Source of the DNA: DASPFV01 sp035620975
Lineage (GTDB): Bacteria > Acidobacteriota > Vicinamibacteria > Vicinamibacterales > 2-12-FULL-66-21
Direction: 5' to 3'
DNA length: 31,619 nucleotides
Assembly: GCA_035620975.1 (NCBI GenBank)
Contig: DASPFV010000296.1
Location: 1 to 31,619 of the forward strand
This document shows, one piece after another, positions 9,001 through 16,950 of the stretch. Position 1 is the stretch's first letter, and each line of letters begins with the position of its first letter. The notes below the pieces were generated by a model that saw only the letters and a program-made list of their open reading frames with translations, did not search any database and was not told the origin of the DNA. Position numbers and translations under genes: made by a program.

Positions 9001-12000
9001 ACGTGGACCGTCACGACCGCATCGGATCCCGTTTCTGTCGCGATTCCCGTCCCGAACGGCGGCTACTTCCTGCTCGACGCCACCGCGCGGGACGGAGACG
9101 GACGCCACGCCACGACACGGACGTCGTTCTACGCCCTCGGGGACGGCTACACGGCCTGGGCGCGCTTCGATCACAACCGCATCGAGCTGGTGCCGGAGCG
9201 CAAGACGTACAAACCTGGCGAGACCGCCCGCGTCATGATCCAGTCGCCGTGGGAGCAGGCCACCGCCCTCGTGACGACCGAGCGCGAGGGCATTCGATCC
9301 CACAGGCGGTTCACTCTCACCTCGACCCAGGAGTCGATCCCGATTCCAATCGCGGACGCCGACATTCCGAACCTCTTCGTGTCGGTGCTGCTGGTGAAGG
9401 GACGAACGACTGCGCCCGTGGCTGCGGAGGCCGGGCCGAGCGGAGGCCCGCACGTCATCGAGGATCCGGGCGATCCCGGCAAGCCGTCGTTCCGTCTGGG
9501 CTACGTGGAGCTCCAGGTCGAGGACGCGTCGAAACGCCTGACGCTGGCGGTCAAGGCGAACAAGGACGAGTACAGGCCCGCCAACACGGCCAGACTCAGT
9601 GTCGACGTGAAGGACTCGCGCGGGCGCGGCGCCCGCAGCGAGGTCACTCTGTGGGCAGTTGACTACGGCGTGCTCTCGCTCACCGCGTACCGCACGCCCG
9701 ATGTGCTGAAGTCGGTCTACGTGCAGAAGGCCCTGCAGGTCATGACCGTCGACACACGGCAGCGGATCGTGAGCCGCCGGGTGCTCACGCCCAAGGGGGA
9801 GACGGAGGGCGGCGGCGGTGGCGCGGACGCGGGTGCGGGCACGCTCCGGAAGGACTTCCGTGTGCTCGCCTTCTGGGTCGGCTCGGTCGTCACGAACGCC
9901 GACGGCCACGCCGACGTCGAGGTGAAGCTGCCCGAGTCGCTGACCACCTACCGCATCATGGCCGTCGCGGCGGATCGGAGCTCGCGCTTCGGATCGGGCG
10001 ACACCGAGGTTCGAATCAACAAGCCGCTCACGCTGAAGCCGACGTTCCCGCGGTTCCTGGCGGTCGGCGACACGGCGCGCTTCGGCGCCGTCGTCACGAG
10101 CCAGCTCGCCGTGCCGGGCAAGGCGGCGGTATCGATCAAGAGTCTGGATCCCGAAGTGCTGGCGTTCACGGCGGAGACGACCCGGACGGTGGAGGTAGGC
10201 GCCGACGGCTCGGTCGAGGTCCGCTTCGACGCCGCGGGGCGGCGGATCGGCCGCGCCCGCGTGCAGATGATGGTGTCGATCGGCGCCGAGCGCGACTCTT
10301 TCGAGGACGTCATCCCGGTGGAGGTGCTCGCCTCGCCGGAAACAGTTGCGGGGTACGGCGAAGCCGGCAGCTCGACGCCGACGGCGACCGAAACCCTCAC
10401 GATTCCCGCCGACGTGGTCGCCGGTTTCGGAGGGCTCCACGTCGAGCTGGCGTCGACCGCGCTCGTAGGGCTGGGCGAGGGTGCTCGCTACCTCGTCGAG
10501 TATCCGTACGGCTGCGCCGAGCAGCGCAGCTCCCGCACGCTGGCGATGCTCCTGGCTGCCGATCTCGGAGATGCGTTCATCCTGCCGGGGCTCGACACGG
10601 TGAAAATCCGGCCGGCCGTGCAGCAGAGCCTCAGGGAGCTGGAACGCTTCCAGTGCCCGGGCGGCGGGTTCGCCTTCTGGCCGGGCGCGTGCTACTCGGT
10701 GTCGCCCTACCTCACGTCCTACGTGCTGCACGTGTTCAAGACGGGCGTGGACCTCGGCTACAAGGTCGATCCGGCCGTCCGAGACCGCGCCTACAGCTAT
10801 CTCGAACGGGAGCTGGCCGCACCGCCTCCGACCAACGAAGGCTGGTGGCCGGCTTATACGGCGTGGCAGGCGTTCGCGGTAAAGGTGCTGGTCGAAGGCG
10901 GCCGGAACCAGGACTCGAACATCACGCGCCTCTACGGCTACCGCGATCGAATGCCGGTCTTCGCACTCGCCTACCTGCACGACGCGATTCGCAGCCGGCC
11001 GCAGGACGCCACGTCGAGCGGACGGCTGGCAGATCTGCAGCGGCGGATCGCGAACGCGATACTGCCGGAGGCGGGCAGCGCCCACGTCGAGGAGCTCAGC
11101 GATCCCTACCTGCTCTGGTTCTGGAATTCCAACATCCGGTCGACGGCCATCGTCCTGAACACGCTCGTCCGCGGCGACCTTCCGGATGCGCCGGTCCGTC
11201 AGCTCGTACGCTGGATGATGGCCGCCCGGAAGGACGGCCGCTGGGGGAACACGCAGGAGAACGCGCACGCGATGGAGGCGCTGGTCGCCTATTACCGGAA
11301 GTTCGAGCCTGAGGCCCCCGACTTCCGCGCGGTCGTGACGCTCGGCGCCTCGGAGCTGGCCCGGACGGAATTCAGGGGTCGATCCACGGCGTCCACGATG
11401 AAGACCGTACCCATGGCCCAGCTGATCGCGGCGGGGCAGCCTGGAAGCTCGCGGCCGCTCACGTTCAGCCGTGAGGGCGCCGGGACCCTGTTCTACACGA
11501 CCCGGCTGCGCTACGCGGCCGACACCCTGTTCCACGAGGGGCTCGACGCCGGCTTTCGAATCGAGCGGACCTACTCACCGTTCCTCGAGAAGGGCAGCGC
11601 GGCGGCCGTGACGACGTACGACGCCGGGGATCTCGTCCGGATCACCCTGACGTTCGATCTCACCAAGGAACGACGGTTCGTCGCGGTGACGGATCCGCTG
11701 CCGGCCGGCTTCGAGCCCGTTGAGTCGTGGTTCGCTACCACCACGGCGTCGCTCGCCGCGAGGCAGGACGACCAGGGAGAGGTGGACCAGAGCTGGTTCG
11801 CATGGTGGCAGCGCGGCGGGTTCGATCACGTCGAGCGCCACGACGACCGCGTGCAGCTCTTCGCGACGCGGCTGAGCGAGGGCCGCCACGAATTCAGCTA
11901 CGTCGTCCGTGCGACGACCGCCGGTACCTTCCGGACGGCTCCCGCGCGCGCCGAGGAGATGTACGAGCCGGAGGTCTTCGGGCGGACGGCGACGGCGGTG

Positions 12001-12018
12001 ATTACTGTCAGGCCGTAA
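6070..12018 (+). CDS. Bacterial alpha-2-macroglobulin, secreted, thioester-containing
   Basis: The 1982-aa product is a periplasmic or secreted protease-trapping protein of the large (MG-domain) bacterial A2M family. ATG 6070 is chosen over the in-frame start 51 bp upstream because GAGAGG precedes it and because it begins a clean signal peptide (MTRTRCSRSSVTILLLVLA, cleavage near AEA-Q). There is no lipobox cysteine, unlike lipoprotein A2Ms such as E. coli YfhM. Many beta-rich macroglobulin domains follow. A glycine-rich segment near 1243-1256 (GGGGGADAGAGTLRKDF) precedes the conserved DFRVLAFWVGSV region. The thioester motif YPYGCAEQ has Cys at 1482 and Gln at 1485, and the following alpha/alpha thioester domain contains GGGFAFWPG and NTQENAHAMEAL. 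The thioester should bond covalently to an attacking protease. The pbpC gene directly downstream is the known genomic partner of A2M. Confidence 0.95.
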   Translation: MTRTRCSRSSVTILLLVLATVDLRTAPPAEAQPSQAAALSVVSAGPAGEVASLAEANEIRIVFSEPMVTLGRIPAVVSAPYVRILPAMRGTFRWSGTTILIFTPDPRSPLPFATKYEVTVETTAVGVSGRRMAEPYRFSFSTPATRLLETRWYRRGGRADAAVVVLLRFNQRVRPADVEASLTAAFEPHEWKPPAFGAADESRLRSIDPTAVARFQARVRETLSVASARSPVRFGLTNDWDRKMFPPSPDLVVLESVDRVPSESWLRLSLSDQLPSPAGVEVPGTVQSYTVKVEPAFFIDGFRCRTSCDPDDWNPIQMRNDVKTSALAAAVRVADVTDLSAPRDVSKAAAAKPRRSYALDESSRLTLEDAGFDAQPPARTYAVTVDANLAAADGQRLGYTWVGTVENWHQRAFTSFGDGHGVWETGGGTQLPFYARNFLNATQWAAPIGVRDLMPTLRQLMPRFDVAPAEGGGIERRLGGAPDRIHSHGLDLATALAGRPTGLVWAAVREGDPIDRASRYGGHGRVRASVVQVTNLGITVKDSPQNTLIFVTRLDTGAPVPGARVSIVRLDNRIHWSGVTDVDGVAIAPQTPLRDHEDWWRFAFLVTAEKDGDVAYAGSDWNEGVMPWDFGMPYNIQEAAPLLRGSVFSDRGVYRLGEEVHLKAILRHNTAAGIRMLAEGTPLYAVLRDGQGREVDSRTVKTNTWSSAEWTVTIPADGALGSYWLQVMLESDRPKPRAPEDLDPGEVPGPGTDQAVSYLRVVSGSFLVAAYRRPDFRVDVTLTGASLMAGDELTGVVGARYLFGAPMGPRPLTWSFSKQPVGSAPAAVRENFPEDRWLFVGWSERGPESGEIGRQSGQLTEAGTRELKLNTKRDAGVPYSYVLEGDVEDVSRQHIANRASVVVHPAPWYVGVKRPPYFLDQRTGLQTEVVTVSPSGQAMGGVPVTLTLTQVQWISTRRAEGNGFYTWDSERREIPAGTWTVTTASDPVSVAIPVPNGGYFLLDATARDGDGRHATTRTSFYALGDGYTAWARFDHNRIELVPERKTYKPGETARVMIQSPWEQATALVTTEREGIRSHRRFTLTSTQESIPIPIADADIPNLFVSVLLVKGRTTAPVAAEAGPSGGPHVIEDPGDPGKPSFRLGYVELQVEDASKRLTLAVKANKDEYRPANTARLSVDVKDSRGRGARSEVTLWAVDYGVLSLTAYRTPDVLKSVYVQKALQVMTVDTRQRIVSRRVLTPKGETEGGGGGADAGAGTLRKDFRVLAFWVGSVVTNADGHADVEVKLPESLTTYRIMAVAADRSSRFGSGDTEVRINKPLTLKPTFPRFLAVGDTARFGAVVTSQLAVPGKAAVSIKSLDPEVLAFTAETTRTVEVGADGSVEVRFDAAGRRIGRARVQMMVSIGAERDSFEDVIPVEVLASPETVAGYGEAGSSTPTATETLTIPADVVAGFGGLHVELASTALVGLGEGARYLVEYPYGCAEQRSSRTLAMLLAADLGDAFILPGLDTVKIRPAVQQSLRELERFQCPGGGFAFWPGACYSVSPYLTSYVLHVFKTGVDLGYKVDPAVRDRAYSYLERELAAPPPTNEGWWPAYTAWQAFAVKVLVEGGRNQDSNITRLYGYRDRMPVFALAYLHDAIRSRPQDATSSGRLADLQRRIANAILPEAGSAHVEELSDPYLLWFWNSNIRSTAIVLNTLVRGDLPDAPVRQLVRWMMAARKDGRWGNTQENAHAMEALVAYYRKFEPEAPDFRAVVTLGASELARTEFRGRSTASTMKTVPMAQLIAAGQPGSSRPLTFSREGAGTLFYTTRLRYAADTLFHEGLDAGFRIERTYSPFLEKGSAAAVTTYDAGDLVRITLTFDLTKERRFVAVTDPLPAGFEPVESWFATTTASLAARQDDQGEVDQSWFAWWQRGGFDHVERHDDRVQLFATRLSEGRHEFSYVVRATTAGTFRTAPARAEEMYEPEVFGRTATAVITVRP

Positions 12019-12028
12019 TAAGAGGTTT

Positions 12029-12130
12029 CACCGTTTCAGGGTTCCAGGTTCAAGGTTCGGGGGTTCAGGGTTCATGGGTTCATGGGTTCCTCGTTTCGGC
12101 GTTCCCCGGTTCAAGGTTCCGGGGTTCACC
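12029..12130. repeat. GGTTC degenerate array running into the pbpC coding sequence
   Basis: Units of GGTTCC, GGTTCA and GGGTTC recur from about 12029 to 12130, including two adjacent TTCATGGG copies at 12071-12086. The last 45 bp form three 15-bp units (12086-12100, 12101-12115, 12116-12130) of the type GTTCCSCGGTTCAAG. These are exactly five codons long and in frame with pbpC. The AGGG just before ATG 12074 is part of the array and could serve as its ribosome-binding site. Confidence 0.85.
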
Positions 12131-14557
12131 ATCCGCCGGGTGGTTGCGGCGGGGGTGTGTCTCGCCGTAGCGGCGGCGTGGCTCCGGCTGGGCCCGATCG
12201 ACCCGATACTGCTGAATCTCAGTGAGGCGACGTCGACGGTGGTGATCGATCGGCGCGGCGTGCCGCTCTACGAGGCGTTGTCCGGCGACGGCACGCGCAA
12301 CGTGAGGCTCGAGGCCGCGGCGCTTCCGGCGATGCTGGTCGCGGCGACGGTTGCCGCCGAGGATCGACGGTTCCGGGCCCATCCTGGACTCGATCCCCTG
12401 GCCATGCTGCGCGCCGTGCGCCACAACGTGATCGAGGGCCGCATCGTAGAGGGGGGATCGACTATCACGCAGCAGGTCGCGAAGCTCCTCATCAGTCGCA
12501 GGGAACCGCGCCGTTCCCGCGGCTGGTCCGCCAAGCTGCGCGAGGCGGTGCTGGCCCTGCGCCTGGAACACCGCTTCGACAAGCACGAGATCCTCGCGAT
12601 GTACCTGAACCTGGCGGCCTACGGCAACCAGATCGTCGGGGCGGTGCGGGCGAGCCGCGCATACTTCGGCGTCGAGCCCCGGATGCTCACGCCGGCGCAG
12701 GCGGCGTTCCTGGCCGGCCTGCCGCAGCGGCCCTCGAGCTTCAACCCGTACCGCAACCGGGACCTGGCGATCTCGCGGCAGCGCGTCGTGCTGCGGCGCA
12801 TGGAAGCGGCGGGTGCGCTCGCCCCGGAGCATGCCCGCGAGGCCCTGCATGAAACGCTCACGTTCACGTCCGCAGGGCCGCCGTTCCTCGCGCCGCATTT
12901 CGTCGAGATGGTGCTCTCGGCGGCCGGTCCGGATCGGCCGGCCCGGATCGAAACGACGATTGATGCGCGTCTGCAGGACGATATCGCGGGCATCATCCGT
13001 TCGCACCGGCCGGTGCTCGACCGCCACGGCGCGGCCAACGTGGCGGTCGTCGTGCTCGACAACCTCCGTGGCGAGTGGCTGGCCTGGGAGGGATCGGGCG
13101 ACTACTTGGGCGCCCGCGGCGGCACCATCAACGGCCCGCTCGTGCCGCGCCAGCCGGGCTCCGCGCTGAAGCCCTTCACCTACGCCCTCGCGTTCGAGGA
13201 GGGGCGCTCGCCGGCCACGGCGCTGCCCGACATCGCGTCGCACTTCCCGACAGCGGAGCCGGGCGTGCTCTACAGCCCGCGGAACTACGACGGCCGCTAC
13301 CGCGGTCCGCTGCTGGCCCGGCGTGCGCTCGCCGGCTCCGAGAATGTGCCCGCGGTCGCGCTGGCCTCCGAGCTGGGCGTGCCGCGGCTGCAGCGGTTCC
13401 TCGCTCGCGCGGGCCTCACGACGCTGGAACGGACTGCCGCGCACTACGGGCTGGGCCTGACCCTCGGGAACGCCGAGGTACGCCTCGACGAGCTCGTCGC
13501 CGCCTATGCGGCGCTGGCCCGAGGGGGTGAATGGATCCGGCCCACCTGGCGGCGCGCAGCCGGGAACGACCACGCCGGCCCCCGCGACGTCAGGCGCCTC
13601 GTCTCGCCCCTCGCGGCCTACTGGGTGTCGGACATCCTCGCGGACCCCGAGGCGCGCGAGTACGTCTTCGGCCGCGGCGGCAGCCTCGAGCTGCCGTTCA
13701 CAGCCGCCGTGAAGACCGGCACCTCGCAGGCGTACCACGACAACTGGACCGTGGGATACACCCGCGATCTGACCGTCGGCGTCTGGGTCGGCAACTTCGA
13801 CCGGCGGCCGCTCCGGAGCTCCACGGGCGTGACGGGTGCGGGCCCGATATTCCATGCCGTGATGCTCGCGGCGGCCAGACGTACGCGTGCGAGCGAACAG
13901 GCGCCGGACGACCGGCCGATCGTGGCCAGACCCGATGGGCTGCGCTCACACGAGATCTGCGCGCTGTCAGGCATGCAGGCCAACGAGTGGTGCCCCTCCC
14001 GCAGGCGCGAGTGGCTGCCGGGTGGCGACGATCCGCCCTGCAGCTGGCATCATCTGTCCGATGACGGCGTGCTGGTGATCTGGCCGGCGGAGTACCGGGA
14101 GTGGGCGCGGCAGCACCGGCTGCTGCGGGAGGGCTCGGTCTCCCTGGCCGCCGACAGTTCGGGCGCCAGTTTGACGCCGGTGTCGTCCGCCTCCGTCCGA
14201 AGCGGTCCGGGCGGCAGATACGGCTCGGGCTCCTCGGCAAAAAGCGCCGGCGCCACCGCCGCGGGCCCCTGGCTTCCGCCTTCAGACCGACGAACGACCC
14301 CGGCGCTCCAGATCGCGAGTCCACCCAACGGCGCGACGTTCCTGATCGACCCGACGCTCCGGCGCGAATTCCAGGCGCTTCCCCTGCGTGTCACCACCGC
14401 CAGTCCCGGCCCCATCGAGTGGCTCGTGAACGGCCACGCGCTCGGCTCAGCGTCCTCCGAGTCGCCGATTGCGTGGCCGCTCGAACCGGGCACGCACACC
14501 ATCACCGCGCGCGATCGCCACGGCCGCACCGCCGACTCCCGAATCGTCGTCCGCTGA
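12074..14557 (+). CDS. pbpC: Penicillin-binding protein 1C (bifunctional transglycosylase/transpeptidase)
   Basis: This inner-membrane class A PBP polymerises and cross-links peptidoglycan. In the 827-aa product: membrane anchor near residues 24-40; glycosyltransferase domain with AAEDRRF (catalytic E96) and EGGSTITQQVAKLL; transpeptidase with SALK (S363, K366), SEN (S422) and KTG (547-549, KTGTSQAYHDNWTVGYT); then a C-terminal BiPBP_C-type beta domain near 735-827 (LQIASPPNGATFLIDP, EPGTHTITARD). The cluster of Cys near CALSGM, EWCPS and PPCSW is also usual in PBP1C. The gene follows A2M by 55 bp, the widespread A2M-PBP1C pairing proposed to guard and repair breached walls. The first 19 residues (MGSWVPRFGVPRFKVPGFT) come from the repeat array; GTG 12140 is a possible shorter start but lacks a ribosome-binding site. 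Confidence 0.95.
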   Translation: MGSWVPRFGVPRFKVPGFTIRRVVAAGVCLAVAAAWLRLGPIDPILLNLSEATSTVVIDRRGVPLYEALSGDGTRNVRLEAAALPAMLVAATVAAEDRRFRAHPGLDPLAMLRAVRHNVIEGRIVEGGSTITQQVAKLLISRREPRRSRGWSAKLREAVLALRLEHRFDKHEILAMYLNLAAYGNQIVGAVRASRAYFGVEPRMLTPAQAAFLAGLPQRPSSFNPYRNRDLAISRQRVVLRRMEAAGALAPEHAREALHETLTFTSAGPPFLAPHFVEMVLSAAGPDRPARIETTIDARLQDDIAGIIRSHRPVLDRHGAANVAVVVLDNLRGEWLAWEGSGDYLGARGGTINGPLVPRQPGSALKPFTYALAFEEGRSPATALPDIASHFPTAEPGVLYSPRNYDGRYRGPLLARRALAGSENVPAVALASELGVPRLQRFLARAGLTTLERTAAHYGLGLTLGNAEVRLDELVAAYAALARGGEWIRPTWRRAAGNDHAGPRDVRRLVSPLAAYWVSDILADPEAREYVFGRGGSLELPFTAAVKTGTSQAYHDNWTVGYTRDLTVGVWVGNFDRRPLRSSTGVTGAGPIFHAVMLAAARRTRASEQAPDDRPIVARPDGLRSHEICALSGMQANEWCPSRRREWLPGGDDPPCSWHHLSDDGVLVIWPAEYREWARQHRLLREGSVSLAADSSGASLTPVSSASVRSGPGGRYGSGSSAKSAGATAAGPWLPPSDRRTTPALQIASPPNGATFLIDPTLRREFQALPLRVTTASPGPIEWLVNGHALGSASSESPIAWPLEPGTHTITARDRHGRTADSRIVVR

Positions 14558-14595
14558 GCTTGCCCGGACGCGGCGAACCCGGACAGAGCGGTGGC

Positions 14596-14730
14596 GACGC
14601 GGATTTCCGGTTACACGGGACGCGGATGGACGCGGGTGAACGCGGATTCCCCGGGACACGGGTCACCGACGGACGCGGATGACGCCGAGTCCCCGAACTC
14701 CGGTCGCGGATGAAGCGAATGGAAGCGGAT
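14596..14730. repeat. ACGCGGAT degenerate array downstream of pbpC
   Basis: GACGCGGAT or a close variant recurs at 14596-14604, 14619-14627, 14639-14647, 14672-14680, about 14703-14711 and 14722-14730, with GGACGCGGGT and ACACGGG variants between. The units read as the reverse complement of the ATCCGTGTCCGTCCGTG type found at 14865-14916. The pbpC-amidohydrolase gap (14558-14927) therefore holds two arrays of one family in opposite orientation. About 14731-14864 between them is unique sequence with no gene seen. Confidence 0.75.
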
Positions 14731-14864
14731 TCTCCGGTTCACCGGTCGCCGGTGAGCGCGGGAAAATACCCGCCGTCTCTTCACGCCGGCAATTCTCAGC
14801 CGTCCGACAGTCCGTGCGCTCGGGTCCAGACATCAGGACTTAACAACCCCGCACGTTGTATCAT

Positions 14865-14916
14865 CCGTGTCCGTCCGTGTTCGTCCGTGGCCAATCCTTC
14901 CGTGTTCGTCCGTGGC
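14865..14916. repeat. TCCGTG array with 17-bp direct repeat before the amidohydrolase start
   Basis: Perfect 17-bp copies of CCGTGTTCGTCCGTGGC lie at 14875-14891 and 14900-14916, 8 bp apart, after shorter ATCCGTGTCCGTC units from about 14865. The second copy ends one base before the GGAG (14917-14920) that serves as ribosome-binding site for ATG 14928. A third copy with one mismatch lies at 16296-16312. Confidence 0.9.
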
Positions 14917-14927
14917 GGAGTAGACGC

Positions 14928-16277
14928 ATGATCAAACTGAGACTCTTCGGCCTCGCCGCAGTGGCCGCGATCGCGGCCGGGGCCAATCCGTACGGGCAGG
15001 GTGCATCGACGACGGCGTTCGTCGGCGTGAACGTCATTCCGATGACGATGGAGACGGTGCTGACCGGCCAGACCGTCATCGTCCGCGACGGCCGAGTCGT
15101 TGCGGTCGGACCGGCGGCTTCCACGCAGGTGCCGGCGGATGCGACGCGCGTCGACGGCAGCGGCAAGTACCTGATGCCGGCCATCGCGGAGATGCATGCG
15201 CACATTCCGGGCGCCCCGCCGGCGTCCCCGTTCCCGGCGGCGCTCGCCGAGCGCACACTCCTCCTGTATGCCGCGCGCGGAATCGGGACGATCCGGGGCA
15301 TGCTGGGCCACCCGGAGCACCTGAAGTACCGCGAGCGCGTGGAGAAGGGGGAGCTGATCAGCCCACGGATCTACACGTCGGGCCCCTCGTTCAACGGGAA
15401 CAGCGTGCCGACGGTGGCGGCGGCGGTGAAGGCCGTCGAGATGCAGAAGGAGGCCGGCTACGACCTCCTCAAGATCCATCCGGGGGTCAAGCGCGACGTG
15501 TTCGATGCCCTGGCTGCGAAGGCGCACGAGCTGAAGATTCCCTTCGCCGGACATGTGCCGCTCGACGTCGGGCTGCATCGCGCGCTCGAAGCACGGTATC
15601 GCTGCATCGACCACGTGGACGGCTACATCGAGGCGCTGTCGGACAAGCCGATGACTTCCGAGTTCTTCGGGATCAACCTGGTGAACAGCCTGGACGAGTC
15701 GAAGATCCCGGAGCTCGTGAAGGCGACGAAGGCCGCCGGCACGTGGATCGTCGCCACGCAGGTGCTGTTCGACAACCTGGTGGGGCCCGATTCGCCAGAG
15801 GAAATGGCCAAATGGCCAGAGATGCAGTACGCGGAGCCTGCGGGCGTCGTGCAGAAGTGGATCGCGCAGAAGCAGAACATGGCGAAGTACCCGGCGGCCG
15901 ATCGCCAGAAGTTCCTGGCAGTTCGTCGCCGGATCATCAAGGCGCTCCACGACGGCGGCGTGCCGTTCGCGCTCGGATCGGATGCGCCGCAGTGGTGGAA
16001 CGTGCCCGGCTTCTCGACGCATCGCGAGCTGCAATCGATGGTCAAGGCCGGTCTCACGCCGTATCAGGCGCTGCGCAGCGGGACCGTGAACATCGGCACG
16101 TATTTCGGCACGCCGGACGTCGGCGCCGTGGCCGCCGGACAGCGCGCCGACCTGGTGCTGCTCGACGCGAACCCGCTCCAGGAGGTCGCCAACTCGCTCC
16201 GCATCGCGGGAGTGATGCTGAACGGACGCTGGCTGCCCGCCGCGGAGCTCGAGAAGCGGCTCCGACAGGGCAGCTAG
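14928..16277 (+). CDS. Secreted amidohydrolase (imidazolonepropionase-like)
   Basis: The 449-aa product starts at ATG 14928, preceded by GGAG at 14917-14920 with 7-nt spacing; earlier in-frame codons are repeat sequence. A short hydrophobic signal peptide (MIKLRLFGLAAVAAIAAGA) suggests export. The amidohydrolase fold is shown by the early beta-sandwich strand (VIVRDGRVVAVGPA), the metal motif H90-A-H92 after LMPAIAEM, a lysine in DLLKIHPG, histidines in FAGHVPLD and CIDHVDGY, the active-site D352 in LGSDAP, and the final strand AGQRADLVLLDANPLQE. Members hydrolyse cyclic amides, peptides or related C-N bonds; the substrate cannot be read from the sequence. It is followed by ogt after 36 bp. 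Confidence 0.9.
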   Translation: MIKLRLFGLAAVAAIAAGANPYGQGASTTAFVGVNVIPMTMETVLTGQTVIVRDGRVVAVGPAASTQVPADATRVDGSGKYLMPAIAEMHAHIPGAPPASPFPAALAERTLLLYAARGIGTIRGMLGHPEHLKYRERVEKGELISPRIYTSGPSFNGNSVPTVAAAVKAVEMQKEAGYDLLKIHPGVKRDVFDALAAKAHELKIPFAGHVPLDVGLHRALEARYRCIDHVDGYIEALSDKPMTSEFFGINLVNSLDESKIPELVKATKAAGTWIVATQVLFDNLVGPDSPEEMAKWPEMQYAEPAGVVQKWIAQKQNMAKYPAADRQKFLAVRRRIIKALHDGGVPFALGSDAPQWWNVPGFSTHRELQSMVKAGLTPYQALRSGTVNIGTYFGTPDVGAVAAGQRADLVLLDANPLQEVANSLRIAGVMLNGRWLPAAELEKRLRQGS

Positions 16278-16282
16278 CCAGA

Positions 16283-16312
16283 CTTCGGTGTTCTTCCGTG
16301 TTCTTCCGTGGC
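16283..16312. repeat. TTCTTCCGTG repeat abutting the ogt start
   Basis: TTCTTCCGTG occurs twice in tandem (16291-16300, 16301-16310) after a diverged CTTCGGTG copy. Positions 16296-16312 match the 17-bp repeat of 14875-14916 with one mismatch (TTCTTCC for TTCGTCC). The array occupies nearly the whole gap between the amidohydrolase stop and ogt, leaving no room for a Shine-Dalgarno sequence. Confidence 0.88.
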
Positions 16313-16313
16313 G

Positions 16314-16826
16314 ATGATAGAGCTGGCGACCACCGACTCGCCGATAGGACCGCTGACGCTGGCGGCGCGCGCCGGGCGGCTGTGCCTGCTGCACTTCGGT
16401 CCTGAAGACGACCACGTGCGCCGATGGATTCGGCGCTGGTATCCGGCCATGCGCGTCGTGCACTCCCCGGATCCGGCGGGTGCCGTGAGCACGCTGGGTC
16501 GGTACTTCGGCGGGGCGCTCGACGTGCTGGACGACATGGCCGTCGAGTTGAACGGGACGCCGTTCCAGACACGCGTGTGGCAGCGGCTGCGTGAGGTGAG
16601 GGCCGGCTCGACCGCCTCCTACGCGGAGCTGGCGCGCCTCGCCGGTGCCGCCAAGGCCGTCCGCGCCGTCGGCGCGGCGAACGGCGCGAACCCGGTGGCG
16701 GTCGTCGTGCCCTGCCACCGGATCATCGGCACGAACGGCAGCCTCACGGGCTACGGCGGCGGGCTCGAGCGGAAGCAGTGGCTGCTGCGGCACGAGGGTG
16801 CTGTCGTCGCCGCCGCCCTCTTCTGA
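16314..16826 (+). CDS. ogt: Methylated-DNA--[protein]-cysteine S-methyltransferase
   Basis: This suicide DNA-repair protein transfers methyl groups from O6-methylguanine or O4-methylthymine to its own cysteine. The 170-aa product has the family's usual length. It opens with IELATTDSPIGPLTLAA, contains the helix-turn-helix region FQTRVWQRLREVRAGSTASY and AELARLAG, then AVRAVGAANGANP, and the active-site PCHR with Cys134 (VVPCHRIIG), ending NGSLTGYGGGLERKQWLL. ATG 16314 is preferred; GTG 16308 is in frame but lies within the repeat. Neither has a ribosome-binding site, so initiation may be leaderless or coupled to the amidohydrolase upstream. Ogt and Ada-type single-domain proteins are hard to separate by sequence alone. 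The convergent gap 16827-16950 shows nothing I can name. Confidence 0.94.
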   Translation: MIELATTDSPIGPLTLAARAGRLCLLHFGPEDDHVRRWIRRWYPAMRVVHSPDPAGAVSTLGRYFGGALDVLDDMAVELNGTPFQTRVWQRLREVRAGSTASYAELARLAGAAKAVRAVGAANGANPVAVVVPCHRIIGTNGSLTGYGGGLERKQWLLRHEGAVVAAALF

Positions 16827-16950
16827 GACGGCTCAGGTCCGGGCTTCGGGCCAGCCCCGCCCTTCTCGCGCAACGACGCCCGCCCCCCTCGCTGTCCGGC
16901 GCACCAGATCGACCCGTGACTTACCTCGTTCGTCCGACGGAGGCCGACCT

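Noticed and set aside
6865..11535. 1556-codon open frame on the minus strand opposite A2M
   Set aside because: Low-complexity Arg/Gly/Ala-rich shadow of a high-GC gene; no domain, no signal, and the plus strand encodes a full A2M with its motifs.
14796..16793. 665-codon minus-strand frame opposite the amidohydrolase and ogt
   Set aside because: Shadow frame: His/Arg-rich, no recognisable fold; plus-strand genes have all catalytic motifs.
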